Shown here piece by piece: positions 1 through 10,914 of a stretch of 64,000 nt of DNA. Position 1 is the stretch's first letter. Every line of letters starts with the position of its first letter. The DNA is from Corticium candelabrum (taxonomy: Eukaryota; Porifera; Homoscleromorpha; Homosclerophorida; Plakinidae), in assembly GCF_963422355.1 (NCBI RefSeq), contig NC_085097.1, forward strand, positions 2,536,001 to 2,600,000, read 5' to 3'. The notes below the pieces were generated by a model that saw nothing but the letters and a program-made list of their open reading frames with translations, was not told the DNA's origin and did no database searches. The position numbers and the translations under genes were made by a program.

Positions 1-42
1 GATCACGTCGCTACCCAGTACTATTTGCTGTGGGGGAAAACT

Positions 43-410
43 TCGGAAGGAATTGAGACGATGCTGGAGATGAGAATATTTCGGGAATCTCGTTCAGCCT
101 ATCAGGTGCCAAATGTCACCGTAAGGAAAAGAGATGGGTCGAATCGTGACAGAGTGGATTTCAGGAAACTGAACAAAGCCACTGTGCAGAGCCTATGGAG
201 TCGATAAGTGATGCAATACAAAGTATAAGCAAGGACGAATGATATACCAAAATCAATCTATACAAAAGCTACTGGAAGGTACCCTTGGAGGAGGAGGATA
301 TCCCCAAGACCGCATTTGCTACACCGGATGGAATGCATGAATTCCTAATAATCCCCTTTGGGATGGTAAATTCAAGTGCAACCATAGCCAAGCCGATGAA
401 GAAACTGTCT
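43..410 (+). pseudogene. Gypsy reverse transcriptase fragment
   Basis: The translation reads as the first part of a Gypsy (Metaviridae) reverse transcriptase: a variant of the usual 'G-I-I-x-x-S-x-S-P-Y' start, then DGSNRDRVDFRKLNK, and in a second frame KSYWKVPLEEEDIPKTAF followed by F-x-I-P-F-G-M-V-N. These are the palm and finger motifs that precede the catalytic YxDD box. It copied element RNA into DNA in virus-like particles. The fragment stops before YxDD, has a stop at about 205 and a frame change near 235, so it is dead. It differs in sequence from the RT of the Gypsy element that begins at 823, so it is probably an older, separate insertion. Confidence 0.75.
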
Positions 411-822
411 GCATTTTTGTTTACTTGTCTATTTGTAAGTTTTACTGCCAGCATTCTCTTGATTACTATTACCACTATTTTTGCAAACGTTTCAACTCAA
501 GTCTAAACAATAATTGAATAATTCTTATAAAATTAAATAGATTGATTGTCTCTTTGACAGATGAAAAGAATGCAGGTGATGTTGAGTCGAATCAACAGGA
601 AGCAGGAGAGAGTTAGTCTAAAAGACTAAAGCTGGACGTGGCTGGGACCACATTTAGTTGCTTTACAACAACCCGAAAATATCGACCCTGCAGGCCAGAG
701 CAAAAGAGCTTGAAGGCAACGGCTTGAACAAAATGACAAGAAAAAAGAAGGCTCTGATCAAGCAAAAAGGAAACACACGAAACCATAATTAGATTTTTGC
801 TGCAGATCAGCTATTAGCCTTG
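411..822. other. Unassigned spacer
   Basis: Between the RT scrap and the 5' LTR of Gypsy-1 I see only short AT-rich frames and no recognisable protein or repeat. Confidence 0.5.
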
Positions 823-927
823 TGTAATAGTTGGGCGTGTTAGTAACCTAAGAATGTTGGGAGAAGCTAGACTATTGTTGACACGTTGCGCTTTTATGTA
901 AATGTTAGTCCTAGACTATATACTCTT

Positions 928-1007
<80 letters not shown>

Positions 1008-1216
1008 GTATCGTGCTGGTTGTAGAGCAGGTAGTTCCTGTTGAGTTGAGAGCTCTACTAGTATTTGGACGTGTTGTTAGTCCAGACGTTTTATAACGTT
1101 AGCCGTAAGTGTTACAAATACAAGTTGTGTTCTGAGCACTATTCTGGTGTGTGTTACGGCCATCCCGTCAAGTAGCAGGACCACATCGAGAGACGTGCTG
1201 TGGGCAACTTGTTACA
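823..1216 (+). repeat. Gypsy-1 5' LTR
   Basis: Starts TGTAATAG and ends TTGTTACA, giving the TG...CA ends of LTRs. The first ~200 bases repeat at 5532. It contains a pure (GT)n tract and is followed at once by a TGG-starting primer-binding site, which fixes the end. Confidence 0.85.
929..1006. repeat. (GT)39 microsatellite inside 5' LTR
   Basis: Uninterrupted GT dinucleotides, 78 bases. The same tract in the 3' LTR is 134 bases, so the tract belongs to the element and has changed length since insertion. Confidence 0.95.
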
Positions 1217-1218
1217 AG

Positions 1219-1230
1219 TGGTGACATGAG
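1219..1230 (+). promoter_or_regulatory. Gypsy-1 primer-binding site
   Basis: TGGTGACATGAG lies two bases after the LTR end. It starts with TGG, the complement of the CCA tail of a tRNA primer. I cannot name the tRNA. Confidence 0.6.
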
Positions 1231-1378
1231 TGTAGACAGAGACAGGAGCGACGTTTAGTTCTGAAGCGGCAGACGTTCATTCGCCAGGCGTTACTACGGC
1301 TCGCTTTCACAAGTGGCCAGGTGTTAGCACGCAAGTGGATTTGTAAGTACTGTACGTTATCGTTTCTTTCGTGATTGT

Positions 1379-2330
1379 ATGGCTCAACAACAGAAAGAGA
1401 GACAGCACGCAGTCCAGCAGGTTCAGCTCCTACAACGTATGGTATCTGTTCCAGAAAAATTTGAGGATGGAGATGTTGAGATGTGGGTCGAGCGTTTCGA
1501 TCTTACTGCGACTGCAAATGGTTGGAACGCCGACATGAAACTACGGTTATTACCAACTATTCTGAAGGGAAAGGCGTATGCTGTCTATCGACAGATGACG
1601 GGGGAGCAGAAAGGAAACTATGCGGAGCTTACGACCCATCTCAAGCGCGTGTTTTCGCCTACTACGATTGAGAGTCGTCGTCTCGCACGTCGACAATTAT
1701 GACTCGCTGTTGGAAATCGGCTGAGGTACTGGAGGTGAATGCGCAAGATTTGGAGACTCTTTTGACGAAGGCGATGACAAATTAGTTGATAGATCGCTTC
1801 GTCGAAGGTTTGATCGACAACGCACCGTCCGTTGCCGGCGAGTTGGACCTACACCCTGAAGCGAGTTTTCAAGCGGCAGTGACCAGAGCACGCGAACTGA
1901 TGTTGTTAGAGCGGAGGAAACTCGGAAAGCGGACGGATGGTCAAGTTCGAGCGATTGCAGATCATTCGAGTATTGATGTGAGTTTTGCGGAACGGCTCGA
2001 TCGGATTGAGCAAGCGTTGCAGTCGATGAGTGCAATCGGTGCGTCCGTCACTCCAGATTCCAAGCGTGCGGTTCCCATGCGGCGGCAACAAACAAAAAGC
2101 GGGACGCCGCTGTTTTGCGTGCGGTGGCGAAGTACATGTCCGCAGCAATTGTAAACAAGTTACAATCGGACCATGTTTTGTTTGCCTGAGACTGGGCACT
2201 TAGGTCGTGATTGCCCTCAACGGATACAGCAATCAACAGCAGGACGGAGATTCACGTTGCCTCAACAATCAGACGGTAGACAGTTTACAGCAGCAGGTGG
2301 TGTGAAAGGGCGTGGTTAACGTAGTCAAGT
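1379..2330 (+). pseudogene. Gypsy-1 gag
   Basis: Structural protein of the element's virus-like particle. A first frame of 107 residues starts MAQQQKERQHAVQQVQ and carries the Gag pattern F-x-x-G-D-x-x-x-W-V-E-R-F followed by K-L-R-L-L-P-T-I-L-K-G-K-A. It breaks near 1700, resumes in another frame from about 1786 (a helical segment ending in R-A-R-E-L-M-L-L-E), and continues into a CCHC zinc knuckle (C-F-A-C-G-G-E-V-H-V-R-S-N-C, near 2114-2155). A second knuckle (C-F-V-C...G-H-L-G-R-D-C-P, near 2175-2220) is split by a frameshift. The knuckles identify the nucleocapsid end that binds RNA. At least two frameshifts or stops make it a pseudogene. Confidence 0.8.
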
Positions 2331-2369
2331 GAATGTTGTTGCAGGTGTAACGGAGACTTCATTGTGCTC

Positions 2370-2720
2370 AATCTTGAGCTAAACCACAACAATGCTTCTT
2401 GCCTAGTAGACACAGGAGCAGTAGTCTCTATTGTTCCTGACCACATGGTAGACCAAACAGCAATGCCATCTTTCCTTCAAGTCAAGAACCCAATTTGACC
2501 ACAGTAACAGGAGATCCATTGAAAGTGATTGGACAAGTGAGTATAAAGGTGAAAATAGGCCACTGGCATACCATGCACCAGTTTGTTGTGGTACAATTCG
2601 ACACTTGTCCTACAATTGGGTCGGATTTTCTCCTAAACCATGGAATAATCCTGGATTTGCCTCAAGAACGCTTAAAGTGGAGCGGAGGTGTAGCTGAGCT
2701 TTCCACACCACTACGACGAT
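2370..2720 (+). pseudogene. Gypsy-1 aspartic protease
   Basis: The active-site motif V-D-T-G-A-V-V-S (2406 onward) is that of a retropepsin, where Asp of DTG is catalytic. The C-terminal part follows in another frame, with I-G-S-D-F-L-L-N-H-G-I-I-L-D-L, which corresponds to the conserved I-L-G-x-D-F-L-x-x-H segment of Gypsy proteases. Such enzymes cut the Gag-Pol polyprotein. A frame change near 2495 separates the two halves. Confidence 0.75.
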
Positions 2721-2993
2721 CGAAATTTAGTGTGGTGCTGGATGAACACTTGGAGGGAGCAGAAAAACCAATAATCGCTAAAGCTAAAGTTGTTCATGAA
2801 GAAACTGGCAGTGTAGAGCCTGTAACTTGGCTAATGGAGGCAGATACCATATTTATTGAGAGGACAAGAGTACATGTTGCTCGAGCTTTAGTAGAAGTGA
2901 AGCAACAGGGTGATGAAAACATACCAGTTGAACTATTACTTCTGGATGGCCCAAGACGATTGCTGAAGGTCACAAGGCTAGGCGAACTGTGCG

Positions 2994-3985
2994 ATGGCTG
3001 ATGTGAAGTCTTGTGGACTGAGTGAGAGTCCGGAGAAAAAGGCATCAGAAACACTGAATGCAGAATTCTTAAAGCAATTTGATTGGTCGGATTCAGCTCT
3101 GAGTACTGAGGAAAGTCTCACATTACATCAGTTGTTGAGTGGTTATGAAGATCTGTTTTCGAAGGAAACACATGACATGGGTAGAACTCAAGTTGCCACT
3201 CACACGATACCAACTGGTTTAGCCAGACCAGTTCGTCAGTTGCCAAGACGAGTACCACATACTGTTCGACCAGTAGTATAAGAACAGGTTGACCAGATGT
3301 TGGCAGAAGGTGTCATACGACCATCATCAAGTGCATGGGCGTCACCTGTTGTTCTTGTAAAGAAAAGGCAGGACGGTAAGCATCGATTCTGTGTAGCTTA
3401 CAGAAAATTAAATACAGTCACAAGTCGGGATTCTTACCCTTTGCCCAAAGTCGATGACAACCTTGACGTTCTTGGAGGCGCAAAATACTTAGCACTCTTG
3501 ACTTAGCCAGCGGTTATTGGCAAGTTCTTGTCAACGAAAAGGATCGACACAAGACTGCCTTAATATGCCATCGAGGTCATTTTTAGTTTAATGTAATGCC
3601 ATTTGAACTTACCGACGCACCTGGAATTTTCCAACGGCTTATGGACTTAGTTCTTTCTGGCATACAAGGCGTGGCTTGTCTTGTTTACCTCGATGATGTG
3701 CTCGTATTATCAAGGTCCTTTGGTAGTCGTCTTGAGCGGCTTACCGATGTCCTTCAATGCTTGCAAAAAGCTGAACTAAAGCTTCGCCCAGAAAAATGCC
3801 ATTTTGCGAAAAGTTCGGTGGAATATTTAGGCCACATGGTGTCAAAGGATGGGTTGAAACCAGCAGAGCGGAATCTAATTGCTGTAAGGAACTTTCCAGT
3901 TCCTCGATATGTGGCAGCTGTTCGACGCTTCCTAAGTTTGGCAGGGTATTACCGCAAATTAATTTCAGGATTCTCTCGGTGATGG
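2994..3985 (+). pseudogene. Gypsy-1 reverse transcriptase
   Basis: From 3297 the frame gives the RT entry motif (L-A-E-G-V-I-R-P-S-S-S-A-W-A-S-P) and V-x-x-R-K-L-N-x-V-T. From 3596 it gives P-F-E-L-T-D-A-P-G-I-F-Q-R-L-M and the catalytic V-Y-L-D-D-V box (about 3688), then Y-L-G-H-M-V-S at about 3830 and the thumb segment F-L-S-L-A-G-Y-Y-R-K. The three RT aspartate regions are mostly present, but stops at 3278-3280, 3504-3506 and about 3588 break the frame. The stretch 2994-3280 is the linker between protease and RT. Confidence 0.88.
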
Positions 3986-4001
3986 CTGCTCCATTGTTTC
4001 C

Positions 4002-4500
4002 ATGCTTGAACGAAATAGTTGTTTTGAGTGGACAGTCGCATGCAACGAAGCCTTTGAATGTCTGAGATCATGTTTGGTGAGTGACCCTATTGTGGCTTTT
4101 CCGAATTTGAGTCCTGAAGCAAATCCTTTTCAATTGGCTACCGATGCGTCTGATTGTGGTATAGGAGCAGTGCTATCACAATGACAAAATGGAGTAGAGC
4201 GTGTTATTGGGTATGCAGGTCGTACTTTGAGGAAGCCTGAACGAAACTATTCCAGTATTGAAAAAGAGGCACTAGCAATTGTGTGGGCAGTGTCATATTT
4301 CAGGCCATATCTCTATGGTAACCAGTTTGTGTTAACAACTGATCACAAACCGTTGTCTTGGTTGAAGTCTTTCAAAGAGCCGAAAGGTCGCATTGCTAGA
4401 TGGATAATGTAGTTAGAGGAATACAACTGGCAAATTCAACATCGACCTGGTCGTGAGAATGTCAATGCAGATGCTTTGTCTCGAGATCATCCAGTTCAGA
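4002..4500 (+). pseudogene. Gypsy-1 RNase H
   Basis: Degrades the RNA strand during reverse transcription. The first catalytic Asp lies in L-A-T-D-A-S-D-C-G-I-G-A-V-L (about 4138), the Glu in Y-S-S-I-E-K-E-A-L-A (about 4248), and the Asp in L-T-T-D-H-K-P-L (about 4335). The connection end N-V-N-A-D-A-L-S-R is at 4459-4485. In-frame stops at 4182 and 4410 interrupt it. Confidence 0.85.
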
Positions 4501-4534
4501 GTACAGAGGAGCAGTGAGAGTTTTGAGTGTCCAG

Positions 4535-5170
4535 AAAGCATGTTCCCACCTAGTCTTCAACATGACCTCAGAAGACAAAGTAAGCCATTTTCTAGTGTTG
4601 GAGTAACAAGATCTGTCCAAGAGTTACGACAATTGCAGGAAGCCGATCCATTACTCTCACTAGTGATGAATGATTTTCCTAGGAGGCAGGTGCCAACACA
4701 ACAGGCAAAGAATCGACGCTGGTTGGCACTAAAGAAGATTTGGCCTCAACTACAAATGGAAGATGGAGTACTCTACCGAGTAGGGGCAAGGCAGGAATAT
4801 CATCAAAGTCAAAAACCGGTTGGTGTTACCAAATGCTTTGGTTGCTGAGGTATTAGAACACTGCCATGACAAAAGCGGACATTTCGGACTTGAAAAGACT
4901 TCTGAAAAAATTAATACAAGGTTTTGGTGGCCAGGGTACACTCTACAAGCAACTGAGTGGGTAAAAAGTTGCCATGCTTGTCAGACAAAAATAGAGCACA
5001 AGCAAGAGTGTCTGCGCCAATGCAGTCCATTCCTATTGGCAAACCTTATGAGATCGTGAAGGTGATTGACCATGCACCGAACGTTATCATACAGCTAGTG
5101 GGGAAAGGAAGCAGAGGTCAAAAACCAGTGCATGTAAAACGTGTAAAACCCTATTATAGACAAGGATTTT
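4535..5170 (+). pseudogene. Gypsy-1 integrase, catalytic core deleted
   Basis: The N-terminal H2C2 zinc domain is clear: H-C-H-D-K-S-G-H-F-G, then W-W-P-G...C-H-A-C-Q (about 4855-4985). Normally about 150 residues with the D,D-35-E catalytic triad follow. Here, after a P-I-G-K-P-Y-E motif at about 5030-5055, the sequence passes directly to the C-terminal region V-I-D-H-A-P-N-V-I-I-Q-L-V with H-V-K-R-V-K-P-Y-Y. The core is therefore deleted, and no integrase could be made even if the stops were absent. Confidence 0.8.
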
Positions 5171-5511
5171 ATCAAGGAGCGATATCCAAGAATAGACATT
5201 CTGAAGTCCAAGCTCTGACGCTAGAAGAGCCTGTGCAGCCGTTCAACGACAGGAATGTGAAACTTCGGAACAAGATCACAAGATCCACACCTAAGAAGGA
5301 CAAAAGAGCATCAATGAAAGAAGAACAAGTAAGTGTATGCTGAAGTTTACCAAATATCTGTACAAACGCCAGTACAGCCACTTCAACAGCTTGCAGAAAG
5401 ACGTCCAAGGAGACAAGTAATGTTACCCAGACGATTGGCAGACTTTGATTTGACCTGACAGTCTTTGGTGATCGATTTTGTTCGTGTTCATGTTCTTGAA
5501 GTAATGTAGTC

Positions 5512-5531
5512 AAGGAAGTAAGGGGGGAGAG
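5512..5531 (+). promoter_or_regulatory. Gypsy-1 polypurine tract
   Basis: A run of purines (aaggaagtaaggggggagag) lies directly against the first base of the 3' LTR. This is the plus-strand DNA priming site of LTR retrotransposons and fixes the LTR start. Confidence 0.85.
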
Positions 5532-5831
<300 letters not shown>

Positions 5832-6067
5832 AGTATACTAGCTCTACTAGTATAGCTGTAACTAGTGATATGCAGTGTCAATAGAGCACTTTGGAGAATT
5901 TTTGGTCTTATGAATAGAAGACACTGTGATATAGTAAATAAAGTTGTCCATCTTCAAAATTTTGGGAAAGTGGCTGTACTCTCCTGCAGATGTTCCGTAA
6001 ATAATCAAGAATTTGAAGAGAACTTTGATCAGTGGCAAAGTCTAACTTTATCTCAATTGCAACTATA
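5832..6067. other. Junction sequence
   Basis: A short frame lies here, but I recognise nothing in it. It may be the start of the following P-element-like remnant. Confidence 0.35.
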
Positions 6068-7075
6068 ATGGATTTAGAAGTATTAAACATAGATGATTTG
6101 AAATTAGCACCAAAGCTTATTCATGCCACTATTTCTCCATCACATTTTGAGAAAATGAAGGTAACACACGCTTTGCATTGGCTTAGCAAGTCAGTGAGCT
6201 AGGACTGCATTACCTCGTACAAGAAGGCCGAGGAAAGGAGTACCTTACAACTGCATGGTTCCTGAAGACGTTTGATCAAATGTCTAGCAAGCATCCTGCA
6301 ACTGTCCTAAGTGAAATGAATCCTGGTGCCTATGTGGAGGCTGTGACATTTCTGAGATCAGTGATCACCCTGATTAAGGGTATGAAATTGGAGAGAGAAG
6401 CGACTGGAAGCCAGTACAAATGGGAGTTCTCATGTCAACAAGTAGTGTTCTTGGTATCTAAGAGGAGTTACTTTCAGTGGGATAAAAATTTCTATTTGAC
6501 TTCTCGTTTTACCCAGGACTGTCTAGAAAACCATTTTACTGTTGTTAGGCTTAAGAACCCTATTTCTTTTCCACTTGCTCTTAAATATGCACTAAAGGTC
6601 ATTTGCATCGCACAAAGTTTGAAGGCACACAGTGGATTTTCTGGCAGATATTAAGAGGATAATAGAGACTTAGTAGTTGATTTACTTGAGCAGCCGGTAA
6701 AGCTATTAGCATAATCTTGATCTACCAGAGGCCAATTCCATAAGCGACATTCAGAAGGCCGAGTTGAACAGTTTATATTATCTGGTGGGATATTGCTCGC
6801 ATAGCATCTGAAAGAACGAAGCTGTTTGCACAGAATGTTTTGAAGATTCGATCAACTGTGTTTCGTATAATCATAAATCGGCGATATTGACTATTCTAAA
6901 ATGATACAAAAAAGGGAGTCTTACACAGGTATTAGAGAAGCTTTCCCTATGATGCTAAAAATGGAAATTATGTTTCGTAAATCGATGTAACTGATGATGT
7001 TGCGCAGCAACTTGGAGAACTGTCGACACAGCTACACAGCTATTGTTTCTGAAAACATCAAACAGCCCAGGAAAT
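6068..7075 (+). pseudogene. P-element/THAP9-like transposase remnant
   Basis: The translation gives, in order, K-L-A-P-K-L-I-H-A-T-I-S-P-S-H-F-E-K-M-K-V (about 6103-6160) and then, from 6280, a 124-residue frame ending ...F-Y-L-T-S-R-F-T-Q-D-C-L-E-N-H-F-T-V-V-R. The pattern 'T-S-R-x-x-Q-D-x-L-E-N-F-F' is the hallmark of the C-terminal half of P-element and THAP9 transposases, which cut DNA and bind GTP. Further weak similarity (L-Y-Y-L-V-G-Y, C-T-E-C-F-E) continues to about 7050. The N-terminal THAP zinc finger and most of the catalytic region are absent, with several stops. The family call rests on motif memory, not a search. Confidence 0.65.
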
Positions 7076-7247
7076 CATAAAGAAACTATTATAGACTCTT
7101 GCACGACCGACTCTCGTCGCCAGAAGAAGCTAGACTGCGAAACGTCGCGACACGACGAGTTGGTATAGTTTTAACTCAGTCTATTCACATTAGATCATAT
7201 TATTTCACGACTACCGAGCACTATCTGTTCACCTCGATTCTACCGAC

Positions 7248-9712
7248 ATGTCCGCCTCCCAACCGACCGCCCGCACCAAGAGAGTCACTCGACGACAGGA
7301 GCACGACGCACTTCCCGCACGTTCCACCACTTCCCAACCGCCTCGCACACCGAAGAAGACACTTCCGACCGTCTCGAGGACGACAACGGTCGACGGCAAT
7401 CCATTACCTCCGACCGACACCTCGCGGTCGATATTCGCACACACATTCGACTCCCTATACGCACCGGCACCTACAGACACGGAAACACGCCAACGAAACG
7501 TCGAACAGAACGAAGAAATCGACCCACCGCCGCCGACGAACGTCGCCACGCCGCAAACGGAACGGGTAATCCCCGCAGTCCAGACGGACGAGCGAGACGA
7601 GGCCACACCTACAGACCCCAACACCATACAATGGAAAATACACCAGAAGATCATTCTAACCAAGACGAACCACCACATCGAGTTCTTGACCAAATGCAGC
7701 GACCAACAGACGATACCGACAGGACTACAGATACGCAAACTCCCCAACATCACTCAAATGACTGACACCTTTATCATAAAGGTAGCCCGTTGCCCCACCT
7801 ACGCTAGAAAGGCCGAATTTCACTTGTCACAAAAAAAACAACCAACGATCTCAAAACATAGACATACCATTCAGCAACAACACCCCGAAAGGAATCCTTC
7901 TAATTCGGACAACGCGAAGAGCTTTACGAAGTCGAAGAAGACTCGTCTGGACAGCCGGTGCGACTCCAAGCAGTCGGTTTCTTCGTCAAATTGCGCCGCC
8001 ATTCTGAAACGTACGGGAGTTCTAAAGGATCACGTGGATAGAACGAAGTCCCGTCTATCATCTGTGACGTCGTGCATGCATCCGTTGTAACCGGATATAT
8101 TATATATTATTTATTGAAAATGTTGCGCAGTAGTGCCATGCGCATAATATGGGTGTGGTGTTAGCTCCGCCCGCCATTGTCCCTAGCGACAGCCAATGAG
8201 CATTCAGCATATAATTTGTCGCACGTGTGTTTCAATAGCTCCGCCTGGATATTTGTGTGGCGACCAATCATCAGTTGCTATATAATTGATTAGTCTCAGT
8301 GATTGGTTCCGACGTTCGACATCGAAAGAGCTCAAATCCGACCGTTATTTCTTTCGAAAACCGTTCGGCGACCTGTTTCTTCCTTCTGTGAACGTTTTTT
8401 GGCCAAGCGACCGTTTTGGGAGACGCGTCGGCGTGAACAACTCGATTCGAGCAGACTCGCCCACCGTAATTCACGTTTCCTTTCTCGTAATCCGTTCGTT
8501 TAGGGGTTTGACTTTGTCTGTAGGTTGATTGAAACGTTATTGAGAGGATAGACGAGTGTTGGGGACGTCTGCGACTGATAATGAGCGACAGGAAGAGGTC
8601 TGGTTCGTGTAGCGGCGAATTCACGGCGTGACATTGGACTAGATTGCTAATTGTTGCATTTGAGATTGTTCTTGGTACTTCTAATAAAGTAAGAAAGATG
8701 TATCGGTTTACCTACGTGTCTTCAAATACATCGTTCTACCATTCTGCCGAGTTACAACCGGTTTTAGCGAAGGTCGTGGTCGACCTACAATAGAACAACG
8801 GCTACCTCGAAAGCCTAGCAACGCGTACTTTGGCAAAAAACGAACCCGCGAGTAGAAAGGGCATAAGTAGACATGTTCACAGCCGGTGTTTGAGCTCGAA
8901 ATGAGCGCGCAGTTCAAAAGATAATATTGCGGTAAGGTGAGTGTGACTTGCGTAGGTGGGGCAACAGGCTACCTTATAGAGAACTGGGAGACGATCCTGA
9001 GAGACACCGAGTCCAAACTCATGTTACTCTCACTACGACACCTAGAGGATACAAAGACACAATTGGAGAGAGAAACGACAGACCTACAACGACAACTAGA
9101 CGCCGTCTCCGACGGCCTCGACACACGACAACAGACGGACCACCGACAACAGCAGCGAGACAACACAGAGTACATCGACCGACTCCAGAACGAATTGAAA
9201 CAGAGACGAACAAAAAACTACACTACCTCAACAGAACGACCCGCAACACAACGACCAACAGAGGCACCTACGACACGCGACGCACACAACACCCCAACCA
9301 CGTGCCCCCACACCGGACACTCGACAACAACAACAGACCTCCAGCACTCATGTCCCTACGCATCCCCGACCGACATCCACGACCCGACACACAAGAACAA
9401 CACCACAGACAACACTACCACCGACAACCGGATGACCACCAGAGACACCAACAACAACAACACGAGCGGCAGCAACAACAACAACCACACAGACCAGAAC
9501 AACAACAACAACAACAACAACACTACCGACACTACCCCAGAAATCAACACCAATACTACCAACCGGAACACCACAACAACCATTACCAACCGAGACAACA
9601 CCACGATCTCGCCCACAACGATGTCAGACAACAAATCCAACACATCGCACAGACCCTACACTTCCTGCAACAATCCCTCCAACCACTACTCGAACAGCAT
9701 CATTTTTTATAG
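7248..9712 (+). pseudogene. Asn/Gln-rich ORF of a Penelope-like(?) element, copy 1
   Basis: The first part (7248-7778) is a Pro/Thr-rich head followed by a compact domain: H-H-I-E-F-L-T-K-C-S...I-P-T-G-L-Q-I-R-K...T-D-T-F. After removal of a 1.2 kb insert (7779-8975) the frame continues I-E-N-W-E-T-I-L-R-D-T-E-S-K-L-M-L-L-S-L and a probable coiled coil, then a long Asn/Gln/His/Thr-rich tail built on CAA repeats (about 9250-9710). The same order is seen at 54900-56270 (I-P/M-P-T-G-L-K-I-R-R, D-D-T-F, H-D-E-I-L-R-K-A-E-R-D-L-L). I recall such N-terminal regions ahead of Penelope-like (GIY-YIG) reverse transcriptases, but no RT is present here. Two overlapping frames are open in the tail, so a frameshift is likely. 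Function unknown. Confidence 0.5.
7779..8975. mobile_element. Non-autonomous DNA transposon with 27-bp TIRs
   Basis: The left end AAGGTAGCCCGTTGCCCCAC and the inverted right end agree over about 27 bases with one mismatch. The element is flanked by ATA on both sides (7776-7778, 8976-8978). Removing it and one ATA joins T-D-T-F-I to I-E-N-W-E in frame, matching the uninterrupted paralogue near 55390. The 1,197 bp interior has no recognisable transposase. It holds CCAAT-like and TATA-like stretches (about 8190-8290) and an AATAAAG at about 8683, which could be promoter and polyadenylation signals of a lost gene. A 3-bp target duplication excludes hAT, Mutator and piggyBac; the superfamily is not assigned. 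Confidence 0.75.
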
Positions 9713-9812
9713 ACGACACGCCCCCACAACACACACGACATCACAGCACACGTACCCCACAAGTGGCAGCTCCTCACTGGCGACACCGGCACAGTCCGAC
9801 GCCCCACCGACA

Positions 9813-10250
9813 ATCCAAACAAAATAAAAAAATTGACTTAGTTCGTTGTCTTTTCAGACAGACTGTCTGCTAAGAAAGCACAAAGATATTTGGAATAAAT
9901 TTATGTCGAGACTATTAACGAAGAGTCAACAACATTTGAGACGCAGCAATGCAGCAATCTAGTGAGTGGATCAAACAAATATTTATGACTGATATGAACG
10001 ACATTGTTTAGAAAGCAGATCCACTTGTTGATATAAAAATATAAAAATTTGAGGTATGGCCTAACGTTTGCCCAGACTACCAAAGGCAAAAACCCTTCAT
10101 TACGTAAACAACTGTTCAAATTTTGGCGCAGGTATTCTCCATTCCGCGAGAGAGGGGGTTATCAGGTGAGGTTGATGCAAACATGTTATCAGAGCAACAA
10201 ATATACGAGATAATGACATCCGGATCAGCAATGGAGGAAAAACTTGAAAG
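9813..10250 (+). pseudogene. Non-LTR retrotransposon 3' fragment (LINE-A)
   Basis: This stretch is the same family as 27552-28000, where it follows directly on a YADD/FADD reverse-transcriptase motif. It corresponds to the C-terminal part of that RT-bearing protein, heavily stopped. Here the upstream RT part is missing and the Asn-rich ORF abuts instead. Confidence 0.55.
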
Positions 10251-10900
10251 GTAGCGGCGCCTTACTTCACGTACCAAAATGCTTGATTGGTTTGTACCTA
10301 GATAATCTTGATACAATTGTCACATCGCGTTGCGATTTTTTCATGTGTTTATCTTGACTGTATTTAACAATGTAGAATAATTTTGGTTAATGTCTAGGCT
10401 CTGGGTACCATTTTCTCCTCATCTTGCCAAAGGTAAGCTAAAACGGCCTGAATCTCTCTCGTAATCGCTTTAGTGCAAAAACATGGTACAGACGGTAACA
10501 TGTATCTGCTAGCATGATGCGTGCACCGTTTCATTTGGTGTGGATGGCAGTATGGCGTAGAGACAAGCCTATTAAAATTAATGACTTACGCGATAGTTTT
10601 ACGACACACAAAATTGTTACTGCCTGAATTTTACTAGTATGCACTCAGACTTCCTTAGCACCAGTCAGCTCCGTCCTGAAGTGGACATCACATTCAACGA
10701 AAGTGTACTAGCCTACCGACTCAATTACATTTAGGTGTCCAAGCATAAAAAGATATTTATATTGCGATGAACCTTGGAAAAGCACACTGCTACGCATGTA
10801 GAGTAACGGAGTTGTACACGTTCTCTTGTGTCTGATTCTGCACGTGCAAGTTGGAGCAAACGAAGACATTTGATTTAATTGATTTGAACTTTTCCCAACT
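10251..10900. other. Unassigned duplicated DNA
   Basis: Matches about 28000-28650 in the second copy. No coding pattern, TIR or tandem repeat recognised. Confidence 0.5.
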
Positions 10901-10914
10901 GTGTTTGTGAATAC

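Noticed and set aside
8120..8731. Solo LTR (TG...CA, CCAAT, TATA-like, AATAAAG)
   Set aside because: The stretch lies wholly inside a transposon with its own TIRs and target duplication (7779-8975), and no 4-6 bp duplication flanks it.
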